NCBI RefSeq assembly: GCF_004322855.1 | Contig: NZ_CP036402.1 | Location: 4,434,001-4,498,000 of the forward strand | Source: Egibacter rhizosphaerae | GTDB taxonomy: Bacteria; Actinomycetota; Nitriliruptoria; Euzebyales; Egibacteraceae | Direction: 5' to 3' | Length of the DNA: 64,000 nucleotides | Part shown: positions 10,516-18,797 of the stretch, in pieces | Layout: every line of letters begins with the position of its first letter | How positions within the stretch are numbered: the first letter of the stretch is position 1 | Program-made: the position numbers and the translations under genes | The notes under the pieces: generated by a model | Told to the model about the DNA's origin: nothing | Database searches by the model: none | Seen by the model: the letters and a program-made list of their open reading frames with translations, nothing else

Positions 10516-11052
10516 TCAGTCCTGGATCATGCGGATGGTCAGCGGATACTCCGAGTGCGGGACCCCCTCCCCCGCGGCTTGCACACCGCGCACCATACCG
10601 ATGATCCAAACGATCAGGCCGATGATGACCACGGGGAGTAGCACGATCAGGCCGAGTCCGAGGGTCACGAGGCTCAGAACGAACGACGCGAGCACGACGA
10701 TCAGCCACGTGAGGTGGAAGTTCAGCGCCTCGCGCGCGTGCGGTCCGGCCAGCGGGTCGTTGCGCCGAAGGGCGAAGACCACCAAGGGCCCCACGAAGGA
10801 CGGGATCCCGAGCAAGAGCACCAGCGATGAGAGGTGGGCCACCTGCGCCAAGGTCCGGTCCCCGCCCGGTGGTGGACCTCCCAGTGGCTGGTCCCCTCCC
10901 GGTGGTGGACCTCCCGGTGGCTGGTCCCCTCCCGGTGGTGGTCCTCCCGGTGGCTGGTCCCCGGGCGGTGGCTGGCCCCCTCCCGGCGGCTGGTCCCCGG
11001 GCGGTGGCTGGTCCCCGGGCGGTGGCCCGGAAGGCGGCGGTGAGCTGCTCAT
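10516..11052 (-). CDS. DUF4870 membrane protein with Pro/Gly-rich N-terminus
   Basis: A 178-residue protein. Residues 1-65 are a low-complexity Pro/Gly/Asp/Gln tail made of Pro-Pro-Gly-Gly-Asp-Gln repeats. Residues 70-178 form a DUF4870 domain: a helix starting Ala-Gln-Val-Ala-His-Leu, the conserved His-Ala-Arg-Glu-Ala-Leu-Asn-Phe-His motif, and two long hydrophobic segments. ATG 11052 follows a GGAGG site; GTG 11064 is an in-frame alternative. The function of DUF4870 is unknown. The tail would be cytoplasmic and disordered and could mediate protein contacts, which is inference. A lipoprotein gene lies upstream on the same strand. Confidence 0.85.
   Translation of the reverse strand: MSSSPPPSGPPPGDQPPPGDQPPGGGQPPPGDQPPGGPPPGGDQPPGGPPPGGDQPLGGPPPGGDRTLAQVAHLSSLVLLLGIPSFVGPLVVFALRRNDPLAGPHAREALNFHLTWLIVVLASFVLSLVTLGLGLIVLLPVVIIGLIVWIIGMVRGVQAAGEGVPHSEYPLTIRMIQD
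10857..11027. repeat. In-frame 33-bp and 18-bp tandem repeats encoding the Pro-rich tail
   Basis: Three 33-bp units (10857-10889, 10890-10922, 10923-10955) are followed by 18-bp units to about 11027. All unit lengths are multiples of three, so gain or loss of copies keeps the DUF4870 frame. Copy number is likely to vary between strains. Confidence 0.85.
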
Positions 11053-11109
11053 CGCGTCCTCCACGCTCGGTGGTTGTGTCGTCGGTGCGCAGTCTCGCGG
11101 GGTTCGAGC

Positions 11110-11695
11110 CTACGCGAAGATCACGGCGGGTCCTGGGGCGGGCTGATCGCCCGGGCGGGACCGTCACGGGAGCGTCAGTGGGGCGCTCGGCGACGAATCC
11201 CGGATCGAGGCCGTCATCGTCCACATCGGGATCCTCGGGGTCGAGCTGCACCGCCCCGTCGATCCGCCAGCTGCCGTGCTCGAGCACGAGCTGGTAGCCG
11301 AGCAGCTCGTCGGGGACGCTGTCACCCTCGACATGCACGACGGCGTGTGCCCGGCTGCCGTCGTCGATGCAGGACGTCACCCGGTGGTTGTTCGAGTCGA
11401 GCACGGCGGGAAACGAGTCCTCGACGATGCGGCGCAATTCCGGCACGCTGACCGCGTCCCGAAAGCTGTCGCTCGCGAGATCCCACGCACCCTCCACGTC
11501 GTCGGCAGCGAAGGCAGCCAGTTGTTCTCCGATCACCCGCTTGACCACGCGACCCGTGCCGTCGTCACACACGTCTGCTTCGGCCTCGTGAGGGGCGGGC
11601 GGGCCGTCGGCCCGCAGCCGCAGCGGCTCCTCGTCGGCGGGCGCGCATGCCGCGAGTCCGAGGGCGAGGGCGAGCAACGTGGCGGGAGGTCTCAA
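11110..11695 (-). CDS. DUF4864-like lipoprotein, 3' end uncertain
   Basis: A secreted lipoprotein with a Leu-Ala-Leu-Gly-Leu-Ala-Ala-Cys lipobox ending at about residue 17. The mature domain resembles DUF4864: Val-Ile-Gly-Glu-Gln-Leu-Ala-Ala-Phe, then Ala-Trp-Asp-Leu-Ala-Ser, and near the end Gly-Ser-Trp-Arg-Ile-Asp-Gly. The TTG start at 11695 overlaps the aat stop as TTGA, placing the lipobox correctly. The literal frame stays open to 10346 through the whole DUF4870 gene, which is implausible. Dropping one G from the GGG near 11145 gives a natural end at the TAG 11110-11112. The lower coordinate here assumes that correction. Confidence 0.6.
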
Positions 11696-12429
11696 CGGGT
11701 GGTCCGTCCCCGCAGGCCACGGACGGCCTCGTGGTCGGTCGCCGGTTCCCAGGCCTCGAGGGGCCAACCGGTCGCGACGTCGCGCAGGCGCTCGATCTCG
11801 GCGAGGAACGCCGAGCGCCGCACCGTTCTCGCGCCGAGCGAGGCGAGGTGGCGGGTCGGCAGCTGGACGTCGATCAGCTCGAAGCCCCTCTCCCCCAGCC
11901 TCCGCACGAGGTCGACGAGAGCCACCTTCGACGCATCGGTGGCGCGATGGAACATCGACTCACCGCTGAACACCGCGCCGACCGCCACCCCGTAGAGCCC
12001 GCCCACCAGTCCGCCCTCGGTGTCCCAGACCTCCACGCTGTGCACCGCCGTCCTACCGACCGGACTGTGTCGCAGGGCATCGTACGCCTCCGCCATCTCG
12101 GGGGTGATCCAGGTGCCTTCGGGTCGGCCGCTGGCGCACTCGGCGATGACCGCGGCCGTGGCGGTGTCCGTCGTGCAACGCCAGCCGGCGCGCCGCAGGG
12201 TCCGCCGCAGCGATCGCGAGACCCGTAGGGCTTCGAGCGGCAGGACCCCTCGTGGATCGGGAGACCACCAGGTCGTCGTGCCCTCGACCGGCCATGGGAA
12301 GATCCCGCGCCGGTAGGCGGCCGCGAGGGTCGACGGGGTGATGGCGCCACCGAACGCGAGTGGTGCGTCCCCGGGCGCGAGACGCGCGTCGGGGAACTCG
12401 GTCGGCTCAGCAGCGCGATCGTGACGCAC
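11692..12429 (-). CDS. aat: Leucyl/phenylalanyl-tRNA--protein transferase
   Basis: A 245-residue L/F-transferase. It adds Leu or Phe from charged tRNA to N-terminal Arg or Lys of proteins, creating N-degrons. Family motifs seen: Phe-Pro-Trp-Pro near residue 40, Trp-Trp-Ser-Pro-Asp-Pro-Arg-Gly near 48, Thr-Trp-Ile-Thr-Pro-Glu-Met near 96, Gly-Gly-Leu-Tyr-Gly-Val-Ala-Val-Gly near 132, and Phe-Ser-Gly-Glu-Ser-Met-Phe near 143. The start is GTG 12429. The stop overlaps the downstream lipoprotein start. The N-degron pathway is usually linked to ClpS/ClpAP; no clp gene is in the window. Confidence 0.93.
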   Translation of the reverse strand: MRHDRAAEPTEFPDARLAPGDAPLAFGGAITPSTLAAAYRRGIFPWPVEGTTTWWSPDPRGVLPLEALRVSRSLRRTLRRAGWRCTTDTATAAVIAECASGRPEGTWITPEMAEAYDALRHSPVGRTAVHSVEVWDTEGGLVGGLYGVAVGAVFSGESMFHRATDASKVALVDLVRRLGERGFELIDVQLPTRHLASLGARTVRRSAFLAEIERLRDVATGWPLEAWEPATDHEAVRGLRGRTTR

Positions 12430-12518
12430 GACCCCAGCGTAGGCTGCCGAGCCGGCCGGGAGGGGGACGCGCGGTCCGACGGCTCGTTACCGGACCAGGG
12501 CGCGCAGGCCGTCGGCCA

Positions 12519-13417
12519 CTACTCCCAGCGGAAGAGTTTGATGGCGGCCAGGAGCGCGACCACGATCGTCACCCCCAGGGCGACGAGGCGCGACGGGTTG
12601 GGTGTGGCGCCGGCCCACGCCTCCCCCACGGTCGTGGCCGCCGCGCCGAGGGGCGCGTACTCCCCCACGGTCACCAGCCACCCGGGCAGCGCGTCGACCG
12701 GACCGAACCCGCCGCTCAACGCCATCATCCCGAGGACGAACACGAGGCCGATGCCGATCGCCGCATTCGGGCTCGGGGCTACCGCCGCCACGAGCAGGCC
12801 CAACGAGAACATGGCTCCCAGCCCGAGAAGAAGCGCGATCGCGACCCGCCCAGGTTCTGGGGGGCGGCGACGCCGAACGCGCCGAAGCCCACGGCCAGTG
12901 CCAGCGCGAGTCCGATCAACGCCAGCGCGACCGAGAGGCGTTGCTGCTGCCCGCCGGAGAGGTTCTGGAAGTAGGTGCCACGCTTGTCCTCGAGGCCGAG
13001 GGCCCGCACGAGGTGGTCGGGATCCTCCCCCTCTCGGTAGAAGGAGCGGAACAGTCGCACCGCCTCCTCGGTCCGCAGCTTCTCGGGCAGCCGGGACTCC
13101 TGCAGTTGCGCTCCCAGGATCTGCCGGACCTTCGATCGCTGCTCGATCGGGTCGTGGCCCATCACGGAGACGCGGCCAGCATCCGGCTCCTCCAAGCCCT
13201 CGATGCACTCGACCGTGGTGGTCTTGCCGGCGCCGTTACGACCGAGGACGCCGAAGACCTCGCCGTCCTCGACCTGCAGATCGACGCCGTTGACGGCCAC
13301 GGTGTCCCCGTATCGCTTATGCAGCCCCTCTACTTCGATGGCGGGCACGCTCGCTCCCCCGGCCAGATGGTTGGTCTCGTCCCGCGCCGTTGGATTCACA
13401 TCCGTCGGTGGCGTCAA
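12519..13417 (-). pseudogene. Wrecked ABC transporter: ATPase N-half joined to permease C-half
   Basis: Residues 1-170 are the front of a DrrA/CcmA-type ATPase: Walker A Gly-Arg-Asn-Gly-Ala-Gly-Lys-Thr, a Q-loop Gln, and signature Leu-Ser-Gly-Gly-Gln-Gln-Gln-Arg. Right after the signature the sequence jumps to hydrophobic ABC-2 permease sequence (Leu-Ala-Leu-Ala-Val-Gly-Phe). Walker B, D-loop and H-loop of the ATPase and the first permease helices are absent. A second lesion, one base short in the GGG at about 12849-12851, moves the remaining permease helices to another frame that ends at 12519. It cannot make a working transporter. The TTG at 13417 is the nominal start. Confidence 0.8.
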
Positions 13418-13457
13418 ACATCATGAGTGAACTCGTAGATGCGCACACGCACCAGTA

Positions 13458-13473
13458 GGCACGACATTGTGCC
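13458..13473. promoter_or_regulatory. Imperfect 16-bp inverted repeat upstream of the broken ABC gene
   Basis: GGCAC-N6-GTGCC lies 40 bases before the start of the ABC remnant and just after fabI. It is symmetric enough for a dimeric repressor such as TetR, perhaps the lost regulator of the transporter. No other support. Confidence 0.25.
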
Positions 13474-13528
13474 AAAACATCGGCGGGTCTGGCACCCGCT
13501 CCTGTGAGACATGCGAGCGGGGGTGGTC

Positions 13529-14308
13529 CTAGCCGTCCGAGGAGCCGCCGATGGCGTGCGTTCCCCCGTCGCAGTGGATGACCTCGCCAGTCACCGCCGG
13601 CATCCAGTCGGACAGGAGGGCGCAGGCCACACGGGCGACCGGCTCGGGGTCGAGGACGTCCCAGCCCAGCGGCGCGCGCCGGTGCCATTCCTCGAACAGC
13701 TCGAACCCTTCGACCGATTTCGCCGCCATGGTCTTGACGGGGCCGGCCGCGATCAGGTTAGCGCGTGTGCCCTGGGGACCGAGGTCCCTCGCCAGGTAAC
13801 GGTTGGCCGACTCGAGGCCCGCCTTCGCGACCCCCATCCAGTCGTAGCCGGGCCAGGCGAGCTGGGCGTCGAAGTCGAGCCCGAGGATCGATCCTCCGCC
13901 GGCGGCGCGCAGCTGTGAGGCGAGCGCGTGGGCGATCGCAACGTACGAGTAGGTCGAGATGTGCAGGGCCGTGCTGACGTCCTCCCAGGCCGCCTGCAGG
14001 AAGTTGCCGCCCAACGCTTCGGAGGGAGCGAACGCGATCGCGTGCACGATCCCGTCCACCGCGTCCCAGCGCTCCGCCAGCCGGGCGGCGGTCGCCGGGA
14101 TGTGGCCCTCCTGGGTGACGTCCATCTCGAGCACGTCCGGTGGATCGGGCAGCTTGCGGGCGATGCGCTCGGTGATGCGCAGGGTGCGCCCGTGGCCGGT
14201 CAGCACGATCTCTGCGCCCTGCTCCTGAGCCATTCGAGCGATCGAGTAGGCGATCGACGTCTCGGTCAGCACGCCCGTCACCAGGATTCGTTTGCCGTTC
14301 AGCAACAT
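13529..14308 (-). CDS. fabI: Enoyl-[acyl-carrier-protein] reductase, InhA-like FabI
   Basis: A 259-residue NADH-dependent enoyl-ACP reductase that completes each fatty-acid elongation cycle. It follows mycobacterial InhA closely: Leu-Asn-Gly-Lys-Arg-Ile-Leu-Val-Thr-Gly at the start, Ala-Gln-Glu-Gln-Gly-Ala near 28, catalytic Tyr155 and Lys162 in Gly-Tyr-Asp-Trp-Met-Gly-Val-Ala-Lys, Ala-Ala-Gly-Pro-Val-Lys-Thr near 190, and Cys-Ala-Leu-Leu-Ser-Asp-Trp near 228. ATG 14308 has a GGGAG site. It is the last gene of the fabH-acpP-fabF-fabI cluster, 111 bases after fabF. By family it would be a target of triclosan- or isoniazid-type inhibitors. Confidence 0.93.
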   Translation of the reverse strand: MLLNGKRILVTGVLTETSIAYSIARMAQEQGAEIVLTGHGRTLRITERIARKLPDPPDVLEMDVTQEGHIPATAARLAERWDAVDGIVHAIAFAPSEALGGNFLQAAWEDVSTALHISTYSYVAIAHALASQLRAAGGGSILGLDFDAQLAWPGYDWMGVAKAGLESANRYLARDLGPQGTRANLIAAGPVKTMAAKSVEGFELFEEWHRRAPLGWDVLDPEPVARVACALLSDWMPAVTGEVIHCDGGTHAIGGSSDG

Positions 14309-14419
14309 GTGGTCTCCCGCTGCGCGTCGGAGGTAGGCGTCCGCACGTACCCGCAAGCACACGAGGCGGACGCGGCGAGTCGCGCGCCGCGACCGGGCAC
14401 GACCGGCGCGTGGGTCGGA

Positions 14420-15637
14420 TCAGACGGAGGTGAGGACGAGAACGGCGTTCTGGCCCCCGAAGCCGAAGGAATCGCTCATCGCGACATCGACCTTCTGGGA
14501 GCGTGGTGCCTTCGCCACGATGTCGAGTTCGATCTCGGGATCCTGGCTGTCGAGGTTCGCGGTGGGAGGGATCTCCCCTCGCTCGATCGTGAGCGCGGTG
14601 AACGCAGCCTCGATGGCGCCCGCGGCACCGAGTGCGTGGCCGGTCACGCCCTTGTTGGAGGTCACGACGAAGTCGTCGCGCAGGACCCGGCGGAGCGTCG
14701 CGGCCTCGGACGCGTCGTTGAGCGGCGTCGACGTGCCGTGCGCGTTGACGTGCTGGACGTCGCTCGGGGAAAGGCCCGCATCCCGGATCGCCTCGGTCAT
14801 CGCCAACTCGGCTCCGTGGCCCTCGGGGTCGGGGGCGGTGATGTGGTGCGCGTCGGCGCTCGCTCCGTAGCCCGCAACCCCCGCGTGGCGGTGCGCCCCG
14901 CGTGCCCGGGCGTCGTCGTCGCGTTCGAGCACGAGGATGGCCGAGGCCTCGCCGGCGACGAAGCCGTCGCGGTCGACGTCGAACGGCCGCGAGGCGGCCT
15001 CCGGCTCGTCGATGCGGCTCGACAGCGCGCCCATCTGTGCGAAGCCGGCGATCGACAGCGGACTGAGGCTCGCCTCGGTACCGCCGGTGATCGCGATGTC
15101 GCAGGCGCCCGAGCGCAGCAGATCGCGTGCCGTCCCGATCGCCGTCGCTCCGGACGCGCACGCGGTCGCCGTGACGAGGTTCGGTCCCTTCGCCCCGTAC
15201 TCCATCGCCACCTGGCCGGCCACCATGTTCGGGACGAGCATCGGGATCAGCATCGCGCTGACCTTGCCCGGCCCGTGCTCGAGCATGCGCGTGTGCTGTG
15301 TCTCCCAGGTCCACGCGCCGCCCATGCCGCAGCCGAGGACCACGGCGACTCGCGGCCCGTCCCACGTCTCGGGATCCAGGCCGGAGTCGGCGATCGCCTC
15401 CTTGGCCGCGACGAGTGCGAGCTGTACGAACCGGTCGAGTCGACGGACCGCCTTCTTGCCGAGCACCTCGCCGACGTCGAGGTCGGGCATCCGGCAGGTG
15501 ATGTCGATCTCGAGGTCGGAGAGGTTGGGGTCCTTGGCGGCCGCGGAGCGACCAGCGCACAGCCCCTGCCAGCTCGCTTCGGTCCCCAGCCCCGCCGGCG
15601 TGACGAGGCCCAGGCCCGTGATGGCGATGTCGCTCAC
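14420..15637 (-). CDS. fabF: 3-oxoacyl-[acyl-carrier-protein] synthase II
   Basis: A 405-residue condensing enzyme that extends acyl-ACP with malonyl-ACP. The Cys-His-His triad is visible: Cys160 in Ala-Cys-Ala-Ser-Gly, His300 in His-Gly-Thr-Ser-Thr, and His334 in Gly-His-Ala-Leu-Gly-Ala-Ala-Gly. The C-terminal Ser-Phe-Gly-Phe-Gly-Gly-Gln-Asn is typical. Its ATG overlaps the acpP stop by four bases, so translation is coupled. KasA/KasB of mycobacteria are close relatives; nothing here shows a mycolate role. Confidence 0.95.
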   Translation of the reverse strand: MSDIAITGLGLVTPAGLGTEASWQGLCAGRSAAAKDPNLSDLEIDITCRMPDLDVGEVLGKKAVRRLDRFVQLALVAAKEAIADSGLDPETWDGPRVAVVLGCGMGGAWTWETQHTRMLEHGPGKVSAMLIPMLVPNMVAGQVAMEYGAKGPNLVTATACASGATAIGTARDLLRSGACDIAITGGTEASLSPLSIAGFAQMGALSSRIDEPEAASRPFDVDRDGFVAGEASAILVLERDDDARARGAHRHAGVAGYGASADAHHITAPDPEGHGAELAMTEAIRDAGLSPSDVQHVNAHGTSTPLNDASEAATLRRVLRDDFVVTSNKGVTGHALGAAGAIEAAFTALTIERGEIPPTANLDSQDPEIELDIVAKAPRSQKVDVAMSDSFGFGGQNAVLVLTSV

Positions 15638-15870
15638 GCTTGCGCGCCCTTCTGCTCGAGGAGCTTGACGGTGTCCTGGACGGACTCGAGCTGCTCGGCC
15701 TCCTCGTCGGAGATGCCCACGCCGAGCTCCTCCTCGGCGGCGAGGGCGAACTCGACGAGGTCGAGCGAGTCGAGATCGAGATCCTCGAAGGTCGCCTCGG
15801 GCGAGACGTCGCCCTCCTCGACCCCGAACTTCTCGACGAGCACTTCCTTCACCTTGTCGTACACCGTCAT
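15634..15870 (-). CDS. acpP: Acyl carrier protein
   Basis: A 78-residue acidic four-helix carrier protein. The phosphopantetheine attachment serine is Ser35 in Leu-Asp-Leu-Asp-Ser-Leu-Asp-Leu-Val-Glu. Length and charge are normal. It lies between fabH and fabF, as usual in actinobacterial type II fatty-acid clusters. An AGAAAGGA site precedes the ATG. It supplies the acyl thioester substrate to every other enzyme in this cluster. Confidence 0.95.
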   Translation of the reverse strand: MTVYDKVKEVLVEKFGVEEGDVSPEATFEDLDLDSLDLVEFALAAEEELGVGISDEEAEQLESVQDTVKLLEQKGAQA

Positions 15871-15922
15871 GCTCGGGTCGGTCCTTTCTCCGCCTGTGGC
15901 GGTGGCGATCGGGTCGTGGTGG

Positions 15923-16948
15923 TTATGTCGGGTCGGGGGTGGGCAGATCCGGCCACGTCATGAGCGAGGATCCCCACGCCATGCCGGCGCCGAAGGAGGT
16001 CAGCAGTACCTGTTGTCCCGGTTCGAGGCTGGCGTCGGCCAGTGCGAGCGGGATCGAGGCCGCCGAGGTGTTGCCGTAGCGGCCGACGTTCGACACGCAG
16101 CGGTCCCGAGGGATCTCGAGGCGGTCCGCCACGGCCTCGAGGATGCGGGCGTTGGCCTGGTGGGCGATGAGGCAATCCACGTCGTCGACCTCGAGGCCCG
16201 CCTGCGCGAGGACCGCGCGGCTGGACGACACCATCCGGCGCACGGCCTGCCGATAGACCTCGCGGCCGTCCATCTGCAGGAAGTGGTGGCGGTTCTCGAT
16301 CGCGTGGTCGTCGATCGGCTGACGCGTCCCGCCGGCCGGAACCTCGAGCAGGTGCGTCTGGTCGCCGTCGCTGCCCAGGTCGAACGGGCCCACGGCACCC
16401 GGCTCGTCGGCGTGCCCGGAGCGGACGACGACGGCACCCGCCCCGTCGCCGAAGAGCACGCGCGTGCTGCGGTCGTCAGGATCGACGATGCGGCTCATCA
16501 CCTCGGCGCCGATGACCAGGACGCGGTCGGCCGTGCCGGTGGCGACGAGGCCGCTCGCGACCGGGAGGGCGTAGATGAAGCCGGCGCAGGCAGCGTTCAC
16601 ATCGAAGGCGCTCGCGTCGCCGAGCCCGAGCCGGCTGGCCACCTCGGGGGCGGTGCCGGGCAGCATGCGGTCCGGGGTGGTCGTGGCGACGATCACGGTG
16701 TCGACGTCGCCTCCCGCGGCCTTGAGCGCGTCGGCGCCGGCCTCCACCGCGAGGTCCCCCGTGGACGTGTCGGGGTCGGCGAACCGTCGCTCGGCGATGC
16801 CCGTGCGGGTGCGGACCCATTCGTCGTTGGTGTCGAGATGCTGCGCGAGGTCGTCGTTGGTGACCACGTGCGGCGGGACCGCGGTGCCGAGTGCTTCGAC
16901 CACCCCGACGGGGGGGCGGGAGGCGCGGTGGGTGGATGCTGCGGCCAT
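15923..16948 (-). CDS. fabH: 3-oxoacyl-[acyl-carrier-protein] synthase III
   Basis: A 341-residue KASIII that primes fatty-acid synthesis by condensing acyl-CoA with malonyl-ACP. The Cys-His-Asn triad is visible: Cys121 in Ala-Ala-Cys-Ala-Gly-Phe, His in Ile-Ala-His-Gln-Ala-Asn near 262, and Asn in Gly-Asn-Thr-Ser-Ala near 292. The N-terminal Asn-Asp-Asp-Leu and Arg-Thr-Gly-Ile-Ala-Glu-Arg motifs are standard. ATG 16948 has a GAGGAG site. It heads the cluster; the promoter must lie in the 385-base divergent gap. FabD and FabG are not in this window. Confidence 0.95.
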   Translation of the reverse strand: MAAASTHRASRPPVGVVEALGTAVPPHVVTNDDLAQHLDTNDEWVRTRTGIAERRFADPDTSTGDLAVEAGADALKAAGGDVDTVIVATTTPDRMLPGTAPEVASRLGLGDASAFDVNAACAGFIYALPVASGLVATGTADRVLVIGAEVMSRIVDPDDRSTRVLFGDGAGAVVVRSGHADEPGAVGPFDLGSDGDQTHLLEVPAGGTRQPIDDHAIENRHHFLQMDGREVYRQAVRRMVSSSRAVLAQAGLEVDDVDCLIAHQANARILEAVADRLEIPRDRCVSNVGRYGNTSAASIPLALADASLEPGQQVLLTSFGAGMAWGSSLMTWPDLPTPDPT

Positions 16949-17333
16949 GTTCTCCTCGGAGGGAGCGGTCCCGTGGCGGGAGTGGTGAACGGCAGTCTCG
17001 GTCGCCCACGGACTCGTGCCAAGTGGCGGTCCCGTGGCCGCGGGCTGGCCGTGTCCACCAAGCGAGTGGGTGCACGGGGCCCACGCCCCAGCGTGTCAGT
17101 TCCTCACGCGTCTGCAGCATACGTCGCCGGGCAACGCGGACGAAAACGTGGGACCGCCGCTCTCGCCCGACCGTGGACGCGCACCGGATAGCTCGCCCTG
17201 GGCACGGGCAGAATGGCTCGTGGACACGGCCAGCGTACTGACGCTGACGTCAGTGTCAACATCGCCGACACGCGCGCTGAGCGCGCGGGTAGGCTCGCGG
17301 GCGCACCTCGTCGACGGGTCGCAAGGGAGCAGG
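16949..17333. promoter_or_regulatory. Divergent control region between fabH and the M20 peptidase
   Basis: These 385 bases hold no gene. They must contain the fabH-cluster promoter (minus strand) and the peptidase promoter (plus strand). The clearest signal is the inverted repeat ACTGACG-CTGA-CGTCAGT (17237-17254), about 80 bases before the peptidase start, with the palindrome CTGACGTCAG at its core. A regulator of either direction could bind there. Confidence 0.45.
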
Positions 17334-18797
17334 ATGCGGACCGACACACTGGCGACATCCCACGCCGAGGAATTGATCGAGGTCGTGACGAACCGTATGG
17401 CGACCCATCGGGTCGACTTAGAGCGGCTCCTTCGGATCCCCAGCGTCTCGGCGCCCGGATTCGATGCCGAGCCGGTGCGCCGGAGCGCGCAGGCGGTGGT
17501 CGACCTGCTCGCCGAACGCGGGGCCGACAACGCCGAACTGCTGGAGGTCGACGGTGCGCCACCGGCCGCCTACGGCGAGGCGTGGGCCGAGGATCCCGCC
17601 GCCCCCACCGTGCTGCTGTACGCCCACCATGACGTGCAGCCTCCCGGCGAGGAGGCCGCGTGGAGCTCTCCGCCCTTCGAGCCCACCGAGCGTGACGGGC
17701 GCCTGTACGGCCGCGGTGCCGCCGACGACAAGGGCGGGGTGCTCGTGCATGCCGCGGCGCTCGACGCGTGGCGCACCGTGGCCGGCGCGCCACCGGTGCA
17801 CACGAAGGTCATCGTCGAAGGGGAGGAAGAGGTCGGCAGCCCGCACCTCGCCGAGTTCCTCGTCGCGCACGGCGAGCGGCTGCAGGCGGACGCGCTCGTG
17901 GTCTGCGACACGGCCAACTGGAAGGCCGGGGTCCCGACGCTGACGTACCTGCTCCGCGGCCTCGTCGACGCCGAGGTCACGGTGACCGCCACCAGCCACG
18001 GCCTGCACTCGGGGACGTACGGCGGCCCGGTGCCGGACCCGGTCGCCGGACTCGCCCGGCTGTTGGCCACCCTGACCGACGAGCGAGGGGCCGTGGCGAT
18101 CCCGGGCTTCGGGGACGACGCGCGGCCGCTCACCGTGCGCGAGCGCGAGCGCATCCAGGAGCTGGCGTTCGACGAGGAGGCCTTCCGCCGTGAGGCCGGG
18201 CTCCGGGAAGGCGTGCCGCTGGCCGGTGACCCGGACCACCATCCGCTGGAGCGCCTGTGGACGCAGCCGGCGGTGGCGGTCATCGGTCTCGACGCGCCGG
18301 CTGTCGAGGGGGCGTCGAACACGCTGCAGCCGCAGGCGCGGGCGAAGGTCTCGGTCCGTTTGGCACCGGGCCAGGACCCCGAGCGCGCGCGCTCGCTGCT
18401 GTGCGAGCACCTCGAGCGTTCGGCGCCCTGGGGGCTCGACGTGGCCGTCACCCCGGGGGCGGCCGCCGCCCCGTTCACGCTCGATCCCGAGCAGCCGGCG
18501 TGCGTGGCCGCCGGCCGGGCGCTGAGCGCAGCCTTCGACGAGCCGCTCGTCCATGCCGGCTCGGGCGGCTCGATCCCGTTCATCGACCCGCTCGTGCGGG
18601 CGTTCGGCGCCGACACTCCCGTGCTGCTCACCGGGGTGGCGGACCCCGATACGCGGGCGCACGGCATCGACGAGTCGTTGCGCCTCGACGATTGGTATCG
18701 GGCGTGCGTGGGCGAGGCGCTGATGCTCGGCGAGTTCGCCCACACGCTCGGTGCCGCCGCGCCGAGCGGGACCCCGACCGGGGAGGTGCACCGGTGA
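17334..18797 (+). CDS. M20 family metallopeptidase (dipeptidase/deacylase type)
   Basis: A 487-residue cytosolic zinc peptidase of the M20/ArgE/DapE family. Metal-site motifs: Tyr-Ala-His-His-Asp-Val-Gln (residues 96-102), Gly-Ala-Ala-Asp-Asp-Lys-Gly (129-135), and Glu-Gly-Glu-Glu-Glu-Val-Gly-Ser near 164, where the first Glu pair supplies the base and a ligand. The dimerisation lid contains Leu-His-Ser-Gly-Thr-Tyr-Gly-Gly near 225. The final ligand His is in the C-terminal Ala-His-Gly-Ile-Asp-Glu. ATG 17334 has an AAGGGAG site; upstream in-frame codons lie in the control region. Substrates are probably dipeptides or N-acyl amino acids. Confidence 0.92.
   Translation: MRTDTLATSHAEELIEVVTNRMATHRVDLERLLRIPSVSAPGFDAEPVRRSAQAVVDLLAERGADNAELLEVDGAPPAAYGEAWAEDPAAPTVLLYAHHDVQPPGEEAAWSSPPFEPTERDGRLYGRGAADDKGGVLVHAAALDAWRTVAGAPPVHTKVIVEGEEEVGSPHLAEFLVAHGERLQADALVVCDTANWKAGVPTLTYLLRGLVDAEVTVTATSHGLHSGTYGGPVPDPVAGLARLLATLTDERGAVAIPGFGDDARPLTVRERERIQELAFDEEAFRREAGLREGVPLAGDPDHHPLERLWTQPAVAVIGLDAPAVEGASNTLQPQARAKVSVRLAPGQDPERARSLLCEHLERSAPWGLDVAVTPGAAAAPFTLDPEQPACVAAGRALSAAFDEPLVHAGSGGSIPFIDPLVRAFGADTPVLLTGVADPDTRAHGIDESLRLDDWYRACVGEALMLGEFAHTLGAAAPSGTPTGEVHR

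Noticed and set aside
13928-17191. Plus-strand open frame of over 1000 codons across the fab cluster
   Set aside because: It runs antisense through four conserved genes, which have intact active sites; its composition is that of a reverse-complement shadow.
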